A stretch of 64,000 nucleotides of DNA from Pseudomaricurvus alcaniphilus (GTDB taxonomy: Bacteria; Pseudomonadota; Gammaproteobacteria; Pseudomonadales; Cellvibrionaceae): assembly GCF_011440395.1 (NCBI RefSeq), contig NZ_JAAOIX010000007.1, positions 1 to 64,000 on the forward strand. Direction: 5' to 3'. The position numbers and the translations under genes are program-made. Position 1 is the first letter of the stretch; every line of letters starts with the position of its first letter. Positions 38,223-47,522 of the stretch are shown one piece after another. The notes beneath the pieces were generated by a model. That model saw only the letters and a program-made list of their open reading frames with translations, was not told where the DNA came from and made no database searches.

Positions 38223-39728
38223 GTGAAGCCAATAACATTCCTGTATATGGAAAACACCATTCGACGGCGACGCAAAAGTGTGCAGCAGCAACTGACCTTT
38301 TTTATGTCGGTTGAAAATGTCGGCTACCACAAGGCGGTGGATGTGCTATGGGCCGGGGAAGACAACCAGTGGCGCACCCTGGGAGCAACCCATCACAGTG
38401 CACACGGACAGCAGCACGAATACTGGAGCGCCGGCGTCAGCATCAAACTCAGCAGTAAACAAGCACTGCCGGGCAATATCCGCTTCAGCCTGCGCTACCG
38501 GGTTGGCGAGCACGATCACTGGGACAACAATCACGGCAAGGACTACCACTCCGACGCCGACTCCGGCATCCTCCTCGGCCACTCCGCCGTGCAAAATATA
38601 CTCTGCGATACACACTTTGCTGAGGGCGCCAAATACGTGCCCGTCAAGGTCGCGGTGGACAGCCGCCAGGGCGCCGACCGGGTGGTGCTGCACTGGACCA
38701 CCGATGACTGGACCACCCGCCGCACTACCGACTGCAGCGCACGGCTTAACTTGTGGGACAAACTGCACGCGAGCAACGCCCGCAACCCCAACCAGTACGG
38801 CGTGCAAGTCTGGGCCGGTATTATCCGCTGCCGGGACGCGTTTCGACTGCAGTACAGTATCTGCTACCACCGCGGCGAGCAGACCTACTGGGACAATAAC
38901 GCCGGCCAGAATTATATCCTGCAGCGCGATCCGCTGCGGGTCATGATTTTAAACCTGCACTGCTATCAGGAGAAAAACCAGGCCGCCAAACTGCGGCAAA
39001 TTGCCCGCGCCATTGCCGAGCTTGACGTCGACATCGCCTGCCTGCAGGAAGTGGCTGAAAACTGGAACGACGGCCACGGCGACTGGCAGTCCAACGCCGC
39101 CCGCATTATCAACGAACACTTGCCGCAGCCCTATTACCTGCACACAGACTGGTCGCACCTGGGCTTTGAGCGCTACCGAGAGGGAATCGCGATTCTCAGT
39201 CGCTACCCGTTCCTGGAGCAACAGTCGCGCTACGTATCGGACGACCAGGATATTTACAGCATCCACGCCCGTAAAGTGGTCATGGGCGCCATTAAAGCGC
39301 CTTACATTGGCCTCGTTAACGTCTACTCGGCCCATTTAAGCTGGCTGCAAGACGGCTTTGAAGAACAGTTCAACCGGCTTCACGACTGGGCCGCAGGCAA
39401 TCACGGCAAAGACGTCCAGGCCACCCTGCTGTGCGGGGACTTCAATGTCACCGTAGATTCCGCCGGCTACCAACTGGTGGTCAATAGCAAACAGTACGAC
39501 GATCAATTTATGGACGTCAATCAACACGGCTTGTTTGAAAAAATCTTTCGGGCTGAGGATCCCTACTGGCAAGACCTGTCCAGGGAAGAGTATCGTATTG
39601 ACTATATTTTTATGAATCGCGGCGGAAAACTTCGGGCCACTTCCGCCGAGGTGATTTTTACCGAAGCAGATTACGGACGCGTTTCCGATCATTGTGGTTA
39701 TGTCATGACCTTTGAGCCACAGCCCTAA
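38223..39728 (+). CDS. Two CBM21-like domains fused to an endonuclease/exonuclease/phosphatase domain
   Basis: This 501-residue protein has no signal peptide, so it is probably cytoplasmic. Residues about 24-118 and 138-233 are tandem domains each closing with the CBM21 hallmark (HWDNNHGKDY at 99-108; YWDNNAGQNY at 222-231), known in glycogen-targeting subunits and starch-binding modules. Residues 238-497 form an EEP-fold metal-dependent phosphodiesterase: Asn244, Glu276 in LQEV, His371 in SAHLSW, Asp406 and Asn408 in GDFN, Asp460 in RIDYIF, and Asp489-His490 in SDH. The fold covers DNases, phosphoinositide phosphatases and sphingomyelinases, so substrate is open. The GTG start has GGAG seven bases upstream. 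It is followed after 28 bases by a PLD-superfamily gene. CBM21 is rare in bacteria. Confidence 0.8.
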   Translation: MKPITFLYMENTIRRRRKSVQQQLTFFMSVENVGYHKAVDVLWAGEDNQWRTLGATHHSAHGQQHEYWSAGVSIKLSSKQALPGNIRFSLRYRVGEHDHWDNNHGKDYHSDADSGILLGHSAVQNILCDTHFAEGAKYVPVKVAVDSRQGADRVVLHWTTDDWTTRRTTDCSARLNLWDKLHASNARNPNQYGVQVWAGIIRCRDAFRLQYSICYHRGEQTYWDNNAGQNYILQRDPLRVMILNLHCYQEKNQAAKLRQIARAIAELDVDIACLQEVAENWNDGHGDWQSNAARIINEHLPQPYYLHTDWSHLGFERYREGIAILSRYPFLEQQSRYVSDDQDIYSIHARKVVMGAIKAPYIGLVNVYSAHLSWLQDGFEEQFNRLHDWAAGNHGKDVQATLLCGDFNVTVDSAGYQLVVNSKQYDDQFMDVNQHGLFEKIFRAEDPYWQDLSREEYRIDYIFMNRGGKLRATSAEVIFTEADYGRVSDHCGYVMTFEPQP

Positions 39729-39756
39729 ATCCCCGTAAAAAACGGAGGTATATAAC

Positions 39757-41355
39757 ATGATATTTGCAGAGCACTATGCCACTCCCACCAGCGGCAACCT
39801 GGGCGGGTCCTTTGCCAGGGTGAACGATTTCAAACACGTGTTTTTTGTGCGCTGGGGCAAGATTAGTTTTGCCATGCATCACGGCGTCACCGCCAACCTC
39901 AAGGTGGTACTGAAGATCTTCAGCGACGATGGTGTTTGCGATACGTTCCTGGTTGATACAGATGCCTGGAATATTGCCTGGAATCGCCACACCCGCAGCA
40001 CCCGGGACTTCTATATCCAGCCCTATTCGAAAATTACCGGGCAGGTCAATTGCATCAAGTTCTCCTTTATCGTGCACCTCAACGGCCGCTCCATCCCCTC
40101 GGAAAAAGACTATATTTTTATGGACTGGCCGCAATTGCAGGGCAACCCGGACCAGCCCCAGGAACGGCAAATCACTGCCGAGCACTCAACCCTGAACCAC
40201 TATCGCACCTATGAAGTCAATGCCCATACCCTGCAGGCGGATGTGGACTGGATCAATCATCACTATGAATCCCTGCAACTGGTGCCAAAGTTCACCAAGG
40301 GCCACCCGACCCACCCCTACCACCCGAAAAGCTATATTCACCACCTGATCGACAAGGTTATCCGCACCAAGGCGGAACAGCCACAGCGGCTCTGTACCAT
40401 CAAGGTCAGCGTCGACTGCATCGACGACAGCAACTTTATCACCCACCTGATCCACGCCCACGAACAGGGCGTGCTGGTGCAATGCATCGTCGACTGGCGC
40501 AAGATGACCCTGACCAACAGCAACAATTACGCCCGCCTGAAGCGATCTGGAGCAGAATTGATCGGCGTGGTCTGCAGCCCCGACCACCACCTCATCGAAG
40601 TGGAACCGGATATGCACACCAAGTTTGTGATTTTCAACGATGAAGACTGCATCCTCGGCTCGTTCAATATCACCTTCGATCGCTGGTGGGCAAACTGGGA
40701 GTCGGGCATGACCTTTCACTCCAAGGGCGTGTGCCGCCTGCTCGACAATATTTTTCAAAGCCAGCGGGGCGGCGTGATCCAGCAGTACGGCATCAACCCG
40801 CACAGCCATTTCAACCTGTTGTACACCTTTGGCGGACACCTGATGGAGGGGGGCAAGGCCTACTTGCCCCACCATGCGATTTTTGCCGAGATTAACCGGG
40901 CCCGGCACTCCATTAAGGTGTCACTGTTTTTGATCGGCGATCTGCTCGGCGAACACCATGACAGCGTGGTAAACGCCCTGATCAACGCCAAGAATCGCGG
41001 CGTACACGTGCACATTCTGTTTAACGGTCACCTCGCTCGCCAGGGCGACGTAGGCGCCGAGCGCTCAATGGCAGAAGAGCTGAGCCGCCCGCTGCTGCCT
41101 GCGGTGCAGCGCCTGCGCGACAACGGGGTCAAGGTCGGCCTGGTGTACGGGCAGCACGACCACCCGGTACCCTACTCGCCCATCCACTCCAAGTACTGTG
41201 TCATCGACGAGCGGGTGGTGATTGACGGCAGCTTTAACTGGTACAACACCTCGGTGTTCTCCCACGACCTGATCGTGGTTGCCGCCAATCATGAAACCGC
41301 CAAACCCTACCTGTACGAATTCGAGGAGATGCAACGGGTGTTCAGGGTTTTCTAG
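39757..41355 (+). CDS. Phospholipase D-superfamily protein with a novel N-terminal domain
   Basis: This 532-residue protein has no signal peptide. Residues about 5-125 form a beta-rich domain (CBM-like in feel, but without WDNN). Two PLD half-sites follow: MHTKFVIFNDED with GSFN (H287, K289; the usual Asp is Asn294) and IHSKYCVIDE with GSFNW (H477, K479, D484). Together they make one HKD active site, as in PLD nucleases, phospholipases and cardiolipin synthases. SVVNALINAKNRGVHVHIL is typical of the domain. Start ATG 39757 has GGAGG. It is translated in the same operon as the CBM21-EEP protein; both are phosphodiesterases, so they probably act on one pathway. The stop TAG lies in the target site of a MITE. 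Confidence 0.8.
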   Translation: MIFAEHYATPTSGNLGGSFARVNDFKHVFFVRWGKISFAMHHGVTANLKVVLKIFSDDGVCDTFLVDTDAWNIAWNRHTRSTRDFYIQPYSKITGQVNCIKFSFIVHLNGRSIPSEKDYIFMDWPQLQGNPDQPQERQITAEHSTLNHYRTYEVNAHTLQADVDWINHHYESLQLVPKFTKGHPTHPYHPKSYIHHLIDKVIRTKAEQPQRLCTIKVSVDCIDDSNFITHLIHAHEQGVLVQCIVDWRKMTLTNSNNYARLKRSGAELIGVVCSPDHHLIEVEPDMHTKFVIFNDEDCILGSFNITFDRWWANWESGMTFHSKGVCRLLDNIFQSQRGGVIQQYGINPHSHFNLLYTFGGHLMEGGKAYLPHHAIFAEINRARHSIKVSLFLIGDLLGEHHDSVVNALINAKNRGVHVHILFNGHLARQGDVGAERSMAEELSRPLLPAVQRLRDNGVKVGLVYGQHDHPVPYSPIHSKYCVIDERVVIDGSFNWYNTSVFSHDLIVVAANHETAKPYLYEFEEMQRVFRVF

Positions 41356-41520
41356 GAGCCTGTCGGACTTAGGTGCCCGTAGCGAGAGAAAGTCCGATTT
41401 GAGTCAGTTTTTAACCATTTTTGAGGCGAATAGTGGTTCTATTTAACGAGAAAATGGTTAAAAAATGGCCAAACTCGGCTTTTTCGCAGCAGGGCAACCC
41501 TAAGTCCGACAGGCTCCTAG
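41352..41520. mobile_element. MITE with 18-bp inverted repeats and CTAG target duplication
   Basis: The 161-bp body (41356-41516) has perfect 18-bp terminal inverted repeats (GAGCCTGTCGGACTTAGG) and a subterminal inverted pair (TTTTTAACCATTTT with AAAATGGTTAAAAA), so most of it could fold into one hairpin. CTAG flanks both sides (41352-41355 and 41517-41520), a 4-bp duplication of the YTAR type made by IS5-group transposases. It inserted exactly at the PLD gene's stop codon, which the duplication restored. It has no coding capacity. Confidence 0.85.
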
Positions 41521-41670
41521 AGCCTTCGCGCGGCAACCAACTTGTTTGGCAGCTTGCACAATCTGACAGCAAAACAGCGGGCGTTACTTGCTGACGTGCT
41601 TGAGAAACCTGATTGAGGAAATTGACAGAATAGCCTGGCAGGAAAAACAGGCGCGCAATCAGCAGAAAAC

Positions 41671-41708
41671 AAAAATGGCCGCTACATCCCTGTAGCGGCC
41701 ATTTTTTT
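41671..41708. terminator. Rho-independent terminator, bidirectional
   Basis: AAAAATGGCCGCTACA and its complement TGTAGCGGCCATTTTT enclose a TCCC loop, giving a GC-rich stem flanked by A and T runs. On the minus strand it lies 23 bases beyond the stop of the large carboxylase gene; on the plus strand it can stop read-through from the PLD gene. I see nothing else between 41521 and 41670. Confidence 0.92.
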
Positions 41709-41730
41709 AAAACTACCTGGCTACGCCAGC

Positions 41731-44700
41731 CTAACTGACCGGCTTGACCACAAACAGCAGATCGCCGGTGTTGACCTGGGCACCGTTGGCCTGGTTCACC
41801 CGCACCACCTCGTAGCTCTTGTCAGACTCGAACAACTCCCCTGCACCCGGTACGCTGGACAGCGAGATATGGGTAAACAGCTTCATCGCTTCGATCTGGC
41901 AGAGCGTGTGACTGAGGTTGGCGGTACTGCCCACCGAGACGAAATCCGGCTCGTTGGGTGACGGCGTGGCATAAAACACACCGGTCATGGGCGAGATCAC
42001 CTTGAGCTCATCGGTACCATCAATACGCAGGGTACTCAGATCACCGTCGGTTTTGTCGACGCCGGTATAAGCCATATCTTCAACCAGCTGGTCCTTGTCG
42101 ATGCTGTTGAGGAAGGTGGGCAAATAGTTGGTGTCGTAGTTACCGTCGACAAAGGTCTTGTCCTTCAATATACGCTTCAGCAGCGGCATGTTGGTACAAA
42201 CACCCTTGATGCTGGTCTGGTCCAGCACTTCCAGCAGTTTGCTGATGGCGTCGTTGCGGTCCTTACCGAAGACAATCAACTGGGCAATCATGCTGTCGTA
42301 GAAAGGCGAAATGGTCTTGCCTTCAGTAACAGCAGCAATCAACTCCACATCGTCGCGCTCTGGGAACTTGCACTCGGTCACCAGGCCGGGCGTCGGCAGG
42401 AAGTCGATGACGCCACCACTCAGGCGCGCCTTCTCAGCGGTAATACGCGCTTCGATAGAAAAGCCTTCCTTGCGCGGCTTGAGATGCTTGATGGATTTAC
42501 CGGCGGCAATATTGAACTGCTCGCTGACGATGGAGATACCCGAGGTCCATTCGGTCACCGGGTGCTCTACCTGCAGGCGAGTATTCATTTCCATAAAGTA
42601 GATGGCGTTGGACTTAAGGTCGTAGATAAACTCAACCGTACCGGCGCCAAAGTAGTCCACCGCATTAGCCAGTCGTTCAGCCGCTGCGTAGGCCTGCTTC
42701 TCCAGGTTTTCCGGCAGCATGGTCGAGGCGGACTCTTCCAGCACCTTCTGGTTATTGCGCTGTACAGTACAGTCACGCAGCCCCAGGATCTTGGTGTTGC
42801 CTTCCTTGTCGCGCAGGATCTGCACTTCAATGTGGCGCATGGATTCGACAAACTTCTCCAGGTAGAGATCGCCGTTACCAAACGCCGAGCGGGCTTCGCT
42901 GTATACGTTGTTAAACGCGCTGCGAATCTCGCCGGAGTTGCGTACCACCTTGATGCCCTTGCCGCCACCACCGTGCACCGCTTTCAGCATCACCGGATAA
43001 CCGATGGCATCGGCAACCGCTGCTGTGGCCTCGACACTGGTGAGAATGCCGTGGCTGCCCGGTACTACCGGAACGTCGTTGGCCATGGCCGTATGGATAG
43101 CATTGGACTTGTTGCCCATGGTGTCCATACTGTCGGCACGTGGACCGATAAAGTTGAGGTTATTGCCGCGACAGACGCGGGCAAATGAGGAGTTCTCGGA
43201 CAGGAAGCCGATACCCGGGTGCAATGCGTCGGCACCGCGATTGTTGGCAATGGTTACCACGGACTGGGCATTGAGGTAGCTCTCGTCCGGGGTCTGGCCA
43301 CCGAGACACACCACTTCATCACATTCGCGCAGCATATCAACGGCGACCGAATCCATATCCGGGTCGGATTGCACCAGCAGTACGTTGATGTCCAGCGACT
43401 GGGCGATGCGAATCAGTTTCACCGCCGTACAGCCACGAGCGTGGATCAGCACCTTGTTGATGGGACGCATGCTGTCCACCGCACGGTAGACCACTTTTTC
43501 CGGCAACTGCTGCTCCAGAGCTGCAGATCCCGTCAACACCTTGGCAACCACACTTTGGATAGTTTCCCTGGGCACGGTAATGCGCGGGTCAACCTGGCGC
43601 AGCTTCTCATCCAGGTCCTTGGCAAACGGGTGCTTGACCAGGCCTTGCATGGCCCCGGGGGTATTGGCCAGGTAGTTGGCCACCGTTGCAACCGACGGCA
43701 GGAAGGAAGGTACGACCACCCGACCGGCGAAGGGCATGTCGGTACCACTCAGGTAATAAGTGCGCACCAGTGGGTGGGTCACAAAACTGGCCTGTGAACC
43801 ACCGGTACAGTCACCGAAGCCAAACACGATCACTGGCAGGTTGGTCTCGGCGATAAAGCGGGTGATGCGGTCATTGACAATGGCCATCGAGAAGAGGGAG
43901 TTGGGCCCCTCTTTGGTCTGCATACCGCCGGAGGAAATAAAGCACACTACCGGCAGGTGCTGGGTGGCACAATCCTGCAGCAGGTCACAGACCTTTTCCG
44001 CACCGGCCATATCAAAGGCGCCGGCCTGGAAGGCAATGTTAGAGATAACCACACCCACGCGCGGCTTTTCCTCGCTGTCTTCCAGCTTGAAGCGGCCGAG
44101 GCCGGTGACGATACCGCAGGGCGGCACGCCGTTTTTCAAGGCCTTTTCGATGGACTGGCGGAAGCCCGGGAAGGACACCGGGTTGGCCGTCATCTTGTCG
44201 GCATTGGTTTCCTCGAAGTCTTCAATAAAGGTATCGCGAAACGCCGCCACAGTACTCAGCTTTTGCCGCTTCACACCGTCGAGAACCCGCTGCACCAGCA
44301 GATCCTGATAGGCGATATTGAGCTGGTTCCAGAAGTCCTTGCGCTTGCCAATACGGCCCGGGTTAATCTGCCCGGAGTAGGTCTTGCCGTGCAGCTGCGA
44401 CTCCATAAATTCCGGCACCAGATTCTCGAAGAAATAGGTGATCAGAACCAGCAGGGACTCGGACAAGCGCGGGAAGATAACTCGCTTCCACTCTTCGACA
44501 CCCTTGAGGAACTCGCCGCGCTTGCTGTATTTGACAAAATGACTCAACCACTGGGCAAAATCAGCCGTGGTTTTGCCAACACTGATTTCCGCAAAAGCCG
44601 TCTCCTCGGCGTTTTCGTCTTTCAGGTCGCGGCTGATTTTGCTGGTGGCCTTGTCGATGGAGTTATCGAGGATCTTGCGCAGGGTAGATTCAGACAAAGT

Positions 44701-46317
44701 CTGGAACGCTTTCGACTCCTCGGCAATCTCACCAAAATTGTTGACGATGCTGTCATACAGCGCATCGAACACCAGCACATTCAGGAATTCCTGGCGCAGG
44801 GTCTTGTTCAGCGCCGGGGCGTAGAGGACGTCCAGCAGGGTTATGTCCTGGTCACCGATGGCCGGCACTGGCTCGGCTTTGGCTTCCTTGGCACGCTGTG
44901 CCAGGAGTCGGCCCATTTCAATAAAATTGAATGTGGAGTCAGACTTCCAGCGGTTGTAAAGGTACAGGCAAATTCCGAAACAGAGGTTTTTCTCCGCCTC
45001 CTGGAAGTTCTTCTGCGGGTCGCCGAGAATCAGGCTGGTGATGCGGTTACGGCCGGCGTCCAGCTCGCTGCGCTTTTGCTTGTACGTTGACCAAAGCTTG
45101 GCCAGACGCTCGTTGTAGACCAGTTTTTCCGGGTCTGACATCCAGCGCTGGAAAGACGCCTCGCGAATCTGGCGCTGGCGCTCGTTCAAATCACCCTTCG
45201 GAATCTCTTCTTCCGCCAGACGCCCGTAGGCATTGGTGGTGGAGGAGCGAATACGTGCGCGCAGGGACAGGGAGCGCAAGTACATCAGCGCGTGCCCGTA
45301 GAGGTTGGGGTACTCGGACAGCGGCCCGTGCAGCTGGAAATCGGCGGCTTTTTGCAGCGCCTTGAAATCCGGATCATCCAGGTTATTGGCATTGACCTGG
45401 TTGATATAATCCTGGGTCACTGCCGGGTTGGCGATCACTTCGGCCTGGGCGGCCTTTTCAATCTGTTCGATGCCGGTAAAGAGGGTGGCCGCCAGGGTGT
45501 CGACACTCTTGTTGCTGGTGGCCGGCGCCCAATCAATAACACCATCAATGGCGCCACGGGAATAAAGCTCACACGGCGATACCCCCACATAGCGGGCGCT
45601 CTCCTGCCAGGACAGGTTGTACTGGCGGGCAATATTGGCCAGGCCCTTGGGCTGGATGGTATTAAACACCGCGTTGCGCACCGCAAAAATCAGGTTGCTG
45701 GTTGCCAGCGGAATAGCGCCGCCGGAATAACCCAGGCCAAAGATCACCCCGATGTTGGGCGTCTTGACATTGGCCATGACCGCAATCAACCGCGAAATGG
45801 AGTGGGCCTGGTTATTGGCGTTGGCTTCGGTGCCAGCGTCGGCCCCGGGGGTGTCCATAAACGTAATAATGGGCAGCGAGCGACTGGCGTAATCCTTGAC
45901 CAGGCGACAGGCTTCCAGGTGATGCTCTGGTGACCAGACACCATTTTTGATTTTGCGATTCTGGGCGATGATACCCACGCGCCGGGAACGGCCGGCGTAT
46001 TCCAGGTTCATCTCTACCGCGTACAGCGGGCCCAACTCAAATTCAGCGTAAATCTTGCCGCGCAATTGCTGCACCGCAGCTTTGGCACTGGGTCGACTGG
46101 CGGCTTCGGCGGGATCCAAAACCCGGGAGATGTAGTCATCTACACTCAGGCTTTTCAGGGTTTTTAATTCGGCCTTGATAGCCTTGCCACTCAGCAGTCC
46201 CTCTACCTGCTGGTGCCATTCAAACGGGTGGACCACACCATTGAGGGTGAAATCCTTGGCCCGGTGCTCAATTTCTGAAAGCAGCAATAAGCTGCCGGTA
46301 GTTTCTTTAGTTGGCAT
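41731..46317 (-). CDS. Single-chain biotin-dependent acyl-CoA carboxylase, order CT-alpha, CT-beta, BC, BCCP
   Basis: This protein of about 1529 residues appears to carry a complete biotin carboxylase system (numbering from the longer frame; subtract 8). An AccA-like carboxyltransferase half lies at about 85-300 (IITFMDTPGADAG, GLGYSGGAIPLA). A helical region of unknown role spans 330-690. The AccD-like half is at 740-920 (FISSGGMQTKEG, GGSQASFVTHPLV). The biotin carboxylase is at 960-1415 (HPGIGFLSEN, GGGGKGI, FMEMNTRLQVEHPVTE), and the biotinyl domain closes it (EAMK, Lys1487). Eukaryotic ACC has BC-BCCP-CT-beta-alpha, so the halves are swapped here. The substrate (acetyl-, propionyl- or longer acyl-CoA) is unknown. 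ATG 46317 is preferred over GTG 46341 because of GGAGA upstream. A thiolase gene ends 29 bases ahead, same strand. Confidence 0.88.
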   Translation of the reverse strand: MPTKETTGSLLLLSEIEHRAKDFTLNGVVHPFEWHQQVEGLLSGKAIKAELKTLKSLSVDDYISRVLDPAEAASRPSAKAAVQQLRGKIYAEFELGPLYAVEMNLEYAGRSRRVGIIAQNRKIKNGVWSPEHHLEACRLVKDYASRSLPIITFMDTPGADAGTEANANNQAHSISRLIAVMANVKTPNIGVIFGLGYSGGAIPLATSNLIFAVRNAVFNTIQPKGLANIARQYNLSWQESARYVGVSPCELYSRGAIDGVIDWAPATSNKSVDTLAATLFTGIEQIEKAAQAEVIANPAVTQDYINQVNANNLDDPDFKALQKAADFQLHGPLSEYPNLYGHALMYLRSLSLRARIRSSTTNAYGRLAEEEIPKGDLNERQRQIREASFQRWMSDPEKLVYNERLAKLWSTYKQKRSELDAGRNRITSLILGDPQKNFQEAEKNLCFGICLYLYNRWKSDSTFNFIEMGRLLAQRAKEAKAEPVPAIGDQDITLLDVLYAPALNKTLRQEFLNVLVFDALYDSIVNNFGEIAEESKAFQTLSESTLRKILDNSIDKATSKISRDLKDENAEETAFAEISVGKTTADFAQWLSHFVKYSKRGEFLKGVEEWKRVIFPRLSESLLVLITYFFENLVPEFMESQLHGKTYSGQINPGRIGKRKDFWNQLNIAYQDLLVQRVLDGVKRQKLSTVAAFRDTFIEDFEETNADKMTANPVSFPGFRQSIEKALKNGVPPCGIVTGLGRFKLEDSEEKPRVGVVISNIAFQAGAFDMAGAEKVCDLLQDCATQHLPVVCFISSGGMQTKEGPNSLFSMAIVNDRITRFIAETNLPVIVFGFGDCTGGSQASFVTHPLVRTYYLSGTDMPFAGRVVVPSFLPSVATVANYLANTPGAMQGLVKHPFAKDLDEKLRQVDPRITVPRETIQSVVAKVLTGSAALEQQLPEKVVYRAVDSMRPINKVLIHARGCTAVKLIRIAQSLDINVLLVQSDPDMDSVAVDMLRECDEVVCLGGQTPDESYLNAQSVVTIANNRGADALHPGIGFLSENSSFARVCRGNNLNFIGPRADSMDTMGNKSNAIHTAMANDVPVVPGSHGILTSVEATAAVADAIGYPVMLKAVHGGGGKGIKVVRNSGEIRSAFNNVYSEARSAFGNGDLYLEKFVESMRHIEVQILRDKEGNTKILGLRDCTVQRNNQKVLEESASTMLPENLEKQAYAAAERLANAVDYFGAGTVEFIYDLKSNAIYFMEMNTRLQVEHPVTEWTSGISIVSEQFNIAAGKSIKHLKPRKEGFSIEARITAEKARLSGGVIDFLPTPGLVTECKFPERDDVELIAAVTEGKTISPFYDSMIAQLIVFGKDRNDAISKLLEVLDQTSIKGVCTNMPLLKRILKDKTFVDGNYDTNYLPTFLNSIDKDQLVEDMAYTGVDKTDGDLSTLRIDGTDELKVISPMTGVFYATPSPNEPDFVSVGSTANLSHTLCQIEAMKLFTHISLSSVPGAGELFESDKSYEVVRVNQANGAQVNTGDLLFVVKPVS

Positions 46318-46346
46318 ATTTTTTTGTCTCCGCTGTAACACTGGAT

Positions 46347-47522
46347 TTATTCGTCCATCATCAGAACGTGGCTAACTACCGTGGCACCCGTTCCGCCAAT
46401 GTTTTGAATTAGAGCTACCTTGGGGTTATCAATTTGATTGGCCCCCGCAGTGCCCGTAAGTTGCTGGTAGGCCTCAACCAGCTGGTATACCCCGGTGGCG
46501 CCGACGGGATGGCCGCGTGATTTCAAGCCCCCCATGACCGAAATCGGCAACTTGCCGCCCAGGGCGATCTCGCCGTCTTTGCCAAAGTGCACACCCTGGC
46601 CCTTCTCCGCAAATCCTGCAGCCTCCAGGCTCAGGGAAGAGATAATAGTGTAGGCGTCGTGAAGTTCAAAGAAGTCCACGTCATTTTTACTAATTCCTGC
46701 TTGTTTGAACGCTCGCTGGGTAGAAAGCGCTACCCCGGACAGCTCGAGCTTGTCGACACGGTTGGCCAGAGCCAGCGAATCGGTGCCAATGGCAGAACCG
46801 CCAATACGTACCAGCGGCAGGCCTGCACGCGCCGCTTCACGAGCGACCTCTTCATTACCTATGATAATGGCCGCAGCGCCGTCACACACCGGCGGCGCGT
46901 CAAACAGCTTGACCGGGTCTACTAGCATACGGGAATTCATATAGGTGTCTATATCCACCTTCTTTTGCAGGAACGCATTTGGATTATTGAGGCCATTTTC
47001 GTGGGCATTGATGGAAAAATGAGCAAAGTCTTCTGCGGTTACCTTGTAGGTATCCATATAAAGACGCATCAGCTTGGCATTGAGCGAAATAAATGACTCG
47101 CCGTGGCAGCCTTCCAGCTCCCAGTCGGCGGCAGTAGCCAGTGCCGATGTAGTTTCATCGCGACCGGCATGGGTCATACGCTCGCTGCCACAGACGATAA
47201 CCGCGTCGTGAAAACCGCCGGCCACACTCATAAAACCCCAGCGCGCCGCCGAGGCACCCGACGAACAAGCCGACTCTACTGTTGCCGCTTCGATACCGCG
47301 CAGACCTGCCACATCGGCGTGCAGTGCACCGAGTTGCTGTTGGTTGGAGAGTATGCCGGACATCATATTGCCGTTGACCAGCATGCCGATTCGGCTTGGG
47401 TCCAGGCCCGAACTGGTCAGCGCCTTGGTAATGGCTTCCTTGGCCAGATAGCGACCGCGTGTGCCCTCACTTTTGCAGACCTTGGTTTGGCCTACCCCGA
47501 TAATATATACGTTATTCATATT
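46347..47522 (-). CDS. Thiolase-family protein (SCP2/archaeal type)
   Basis: This 391-residue enzyme should make or break a carbon-carbon bond between acyl-CoA units. The nucleophile Cys lies in ESACSSG, a His in FELHDAY and the late His in SRGHPVGATG. The usual second active Cys (CxG near the C-terminus) is absent: the corresponding place reads NIGGTGATV, as in SCP2-type and archaeal acetyl-CoA acetyltransferases. ATG 47522 gives the family N-terminus (NNVYIIGVGQTKV). It is the upstream gene of an operon with the carboxylase fusion, suggesting that one pathway needs both a carboxylated acyl-CoA and a 3-ketoacyl-CoA step. Confidence 0.87.
   Translation of the reverse strand, partial: NMNNVYIIGVGQTKVCKSEGTRGRYLAKEAITKALTSSGLDPSRIGMLVNGNMMSGILSNQQQLGALHADVAGLRGIEAATVESACSSGASAARWGFMSVAGGFHDAVIVCGSERMTHAGRDETTSALATAADWELEGCHGESFISLNAKLMRLYMDTYKVTAEDFAHFSINAHENGLNNPNAFLQKKVDIDTYMNSRMLVDPVKLFDAPPVCDGAAAIIIGNEEVAREAARAGLPLVRIGGSAIGTDSLALANRVDKLELSGVALSTQRAFKQAGISKNDVDFFELHDAYTIISSLSLEAAGFAEKGQGVHFGKDGEIALGGKLPISVMGGLKSRGHPVGATGVYQLVEAYQQLTGTAGANQIDNPKVALIQNIGGTGATVVSHVLMMDE

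Noticed and set aside
43957-45090. Plus-strand frame (377 codons) opposite the carboxylase fusion
   Set aside because: The minus-strand frame is continuous and carries all carboxylase motifs; the antisense frame has none.
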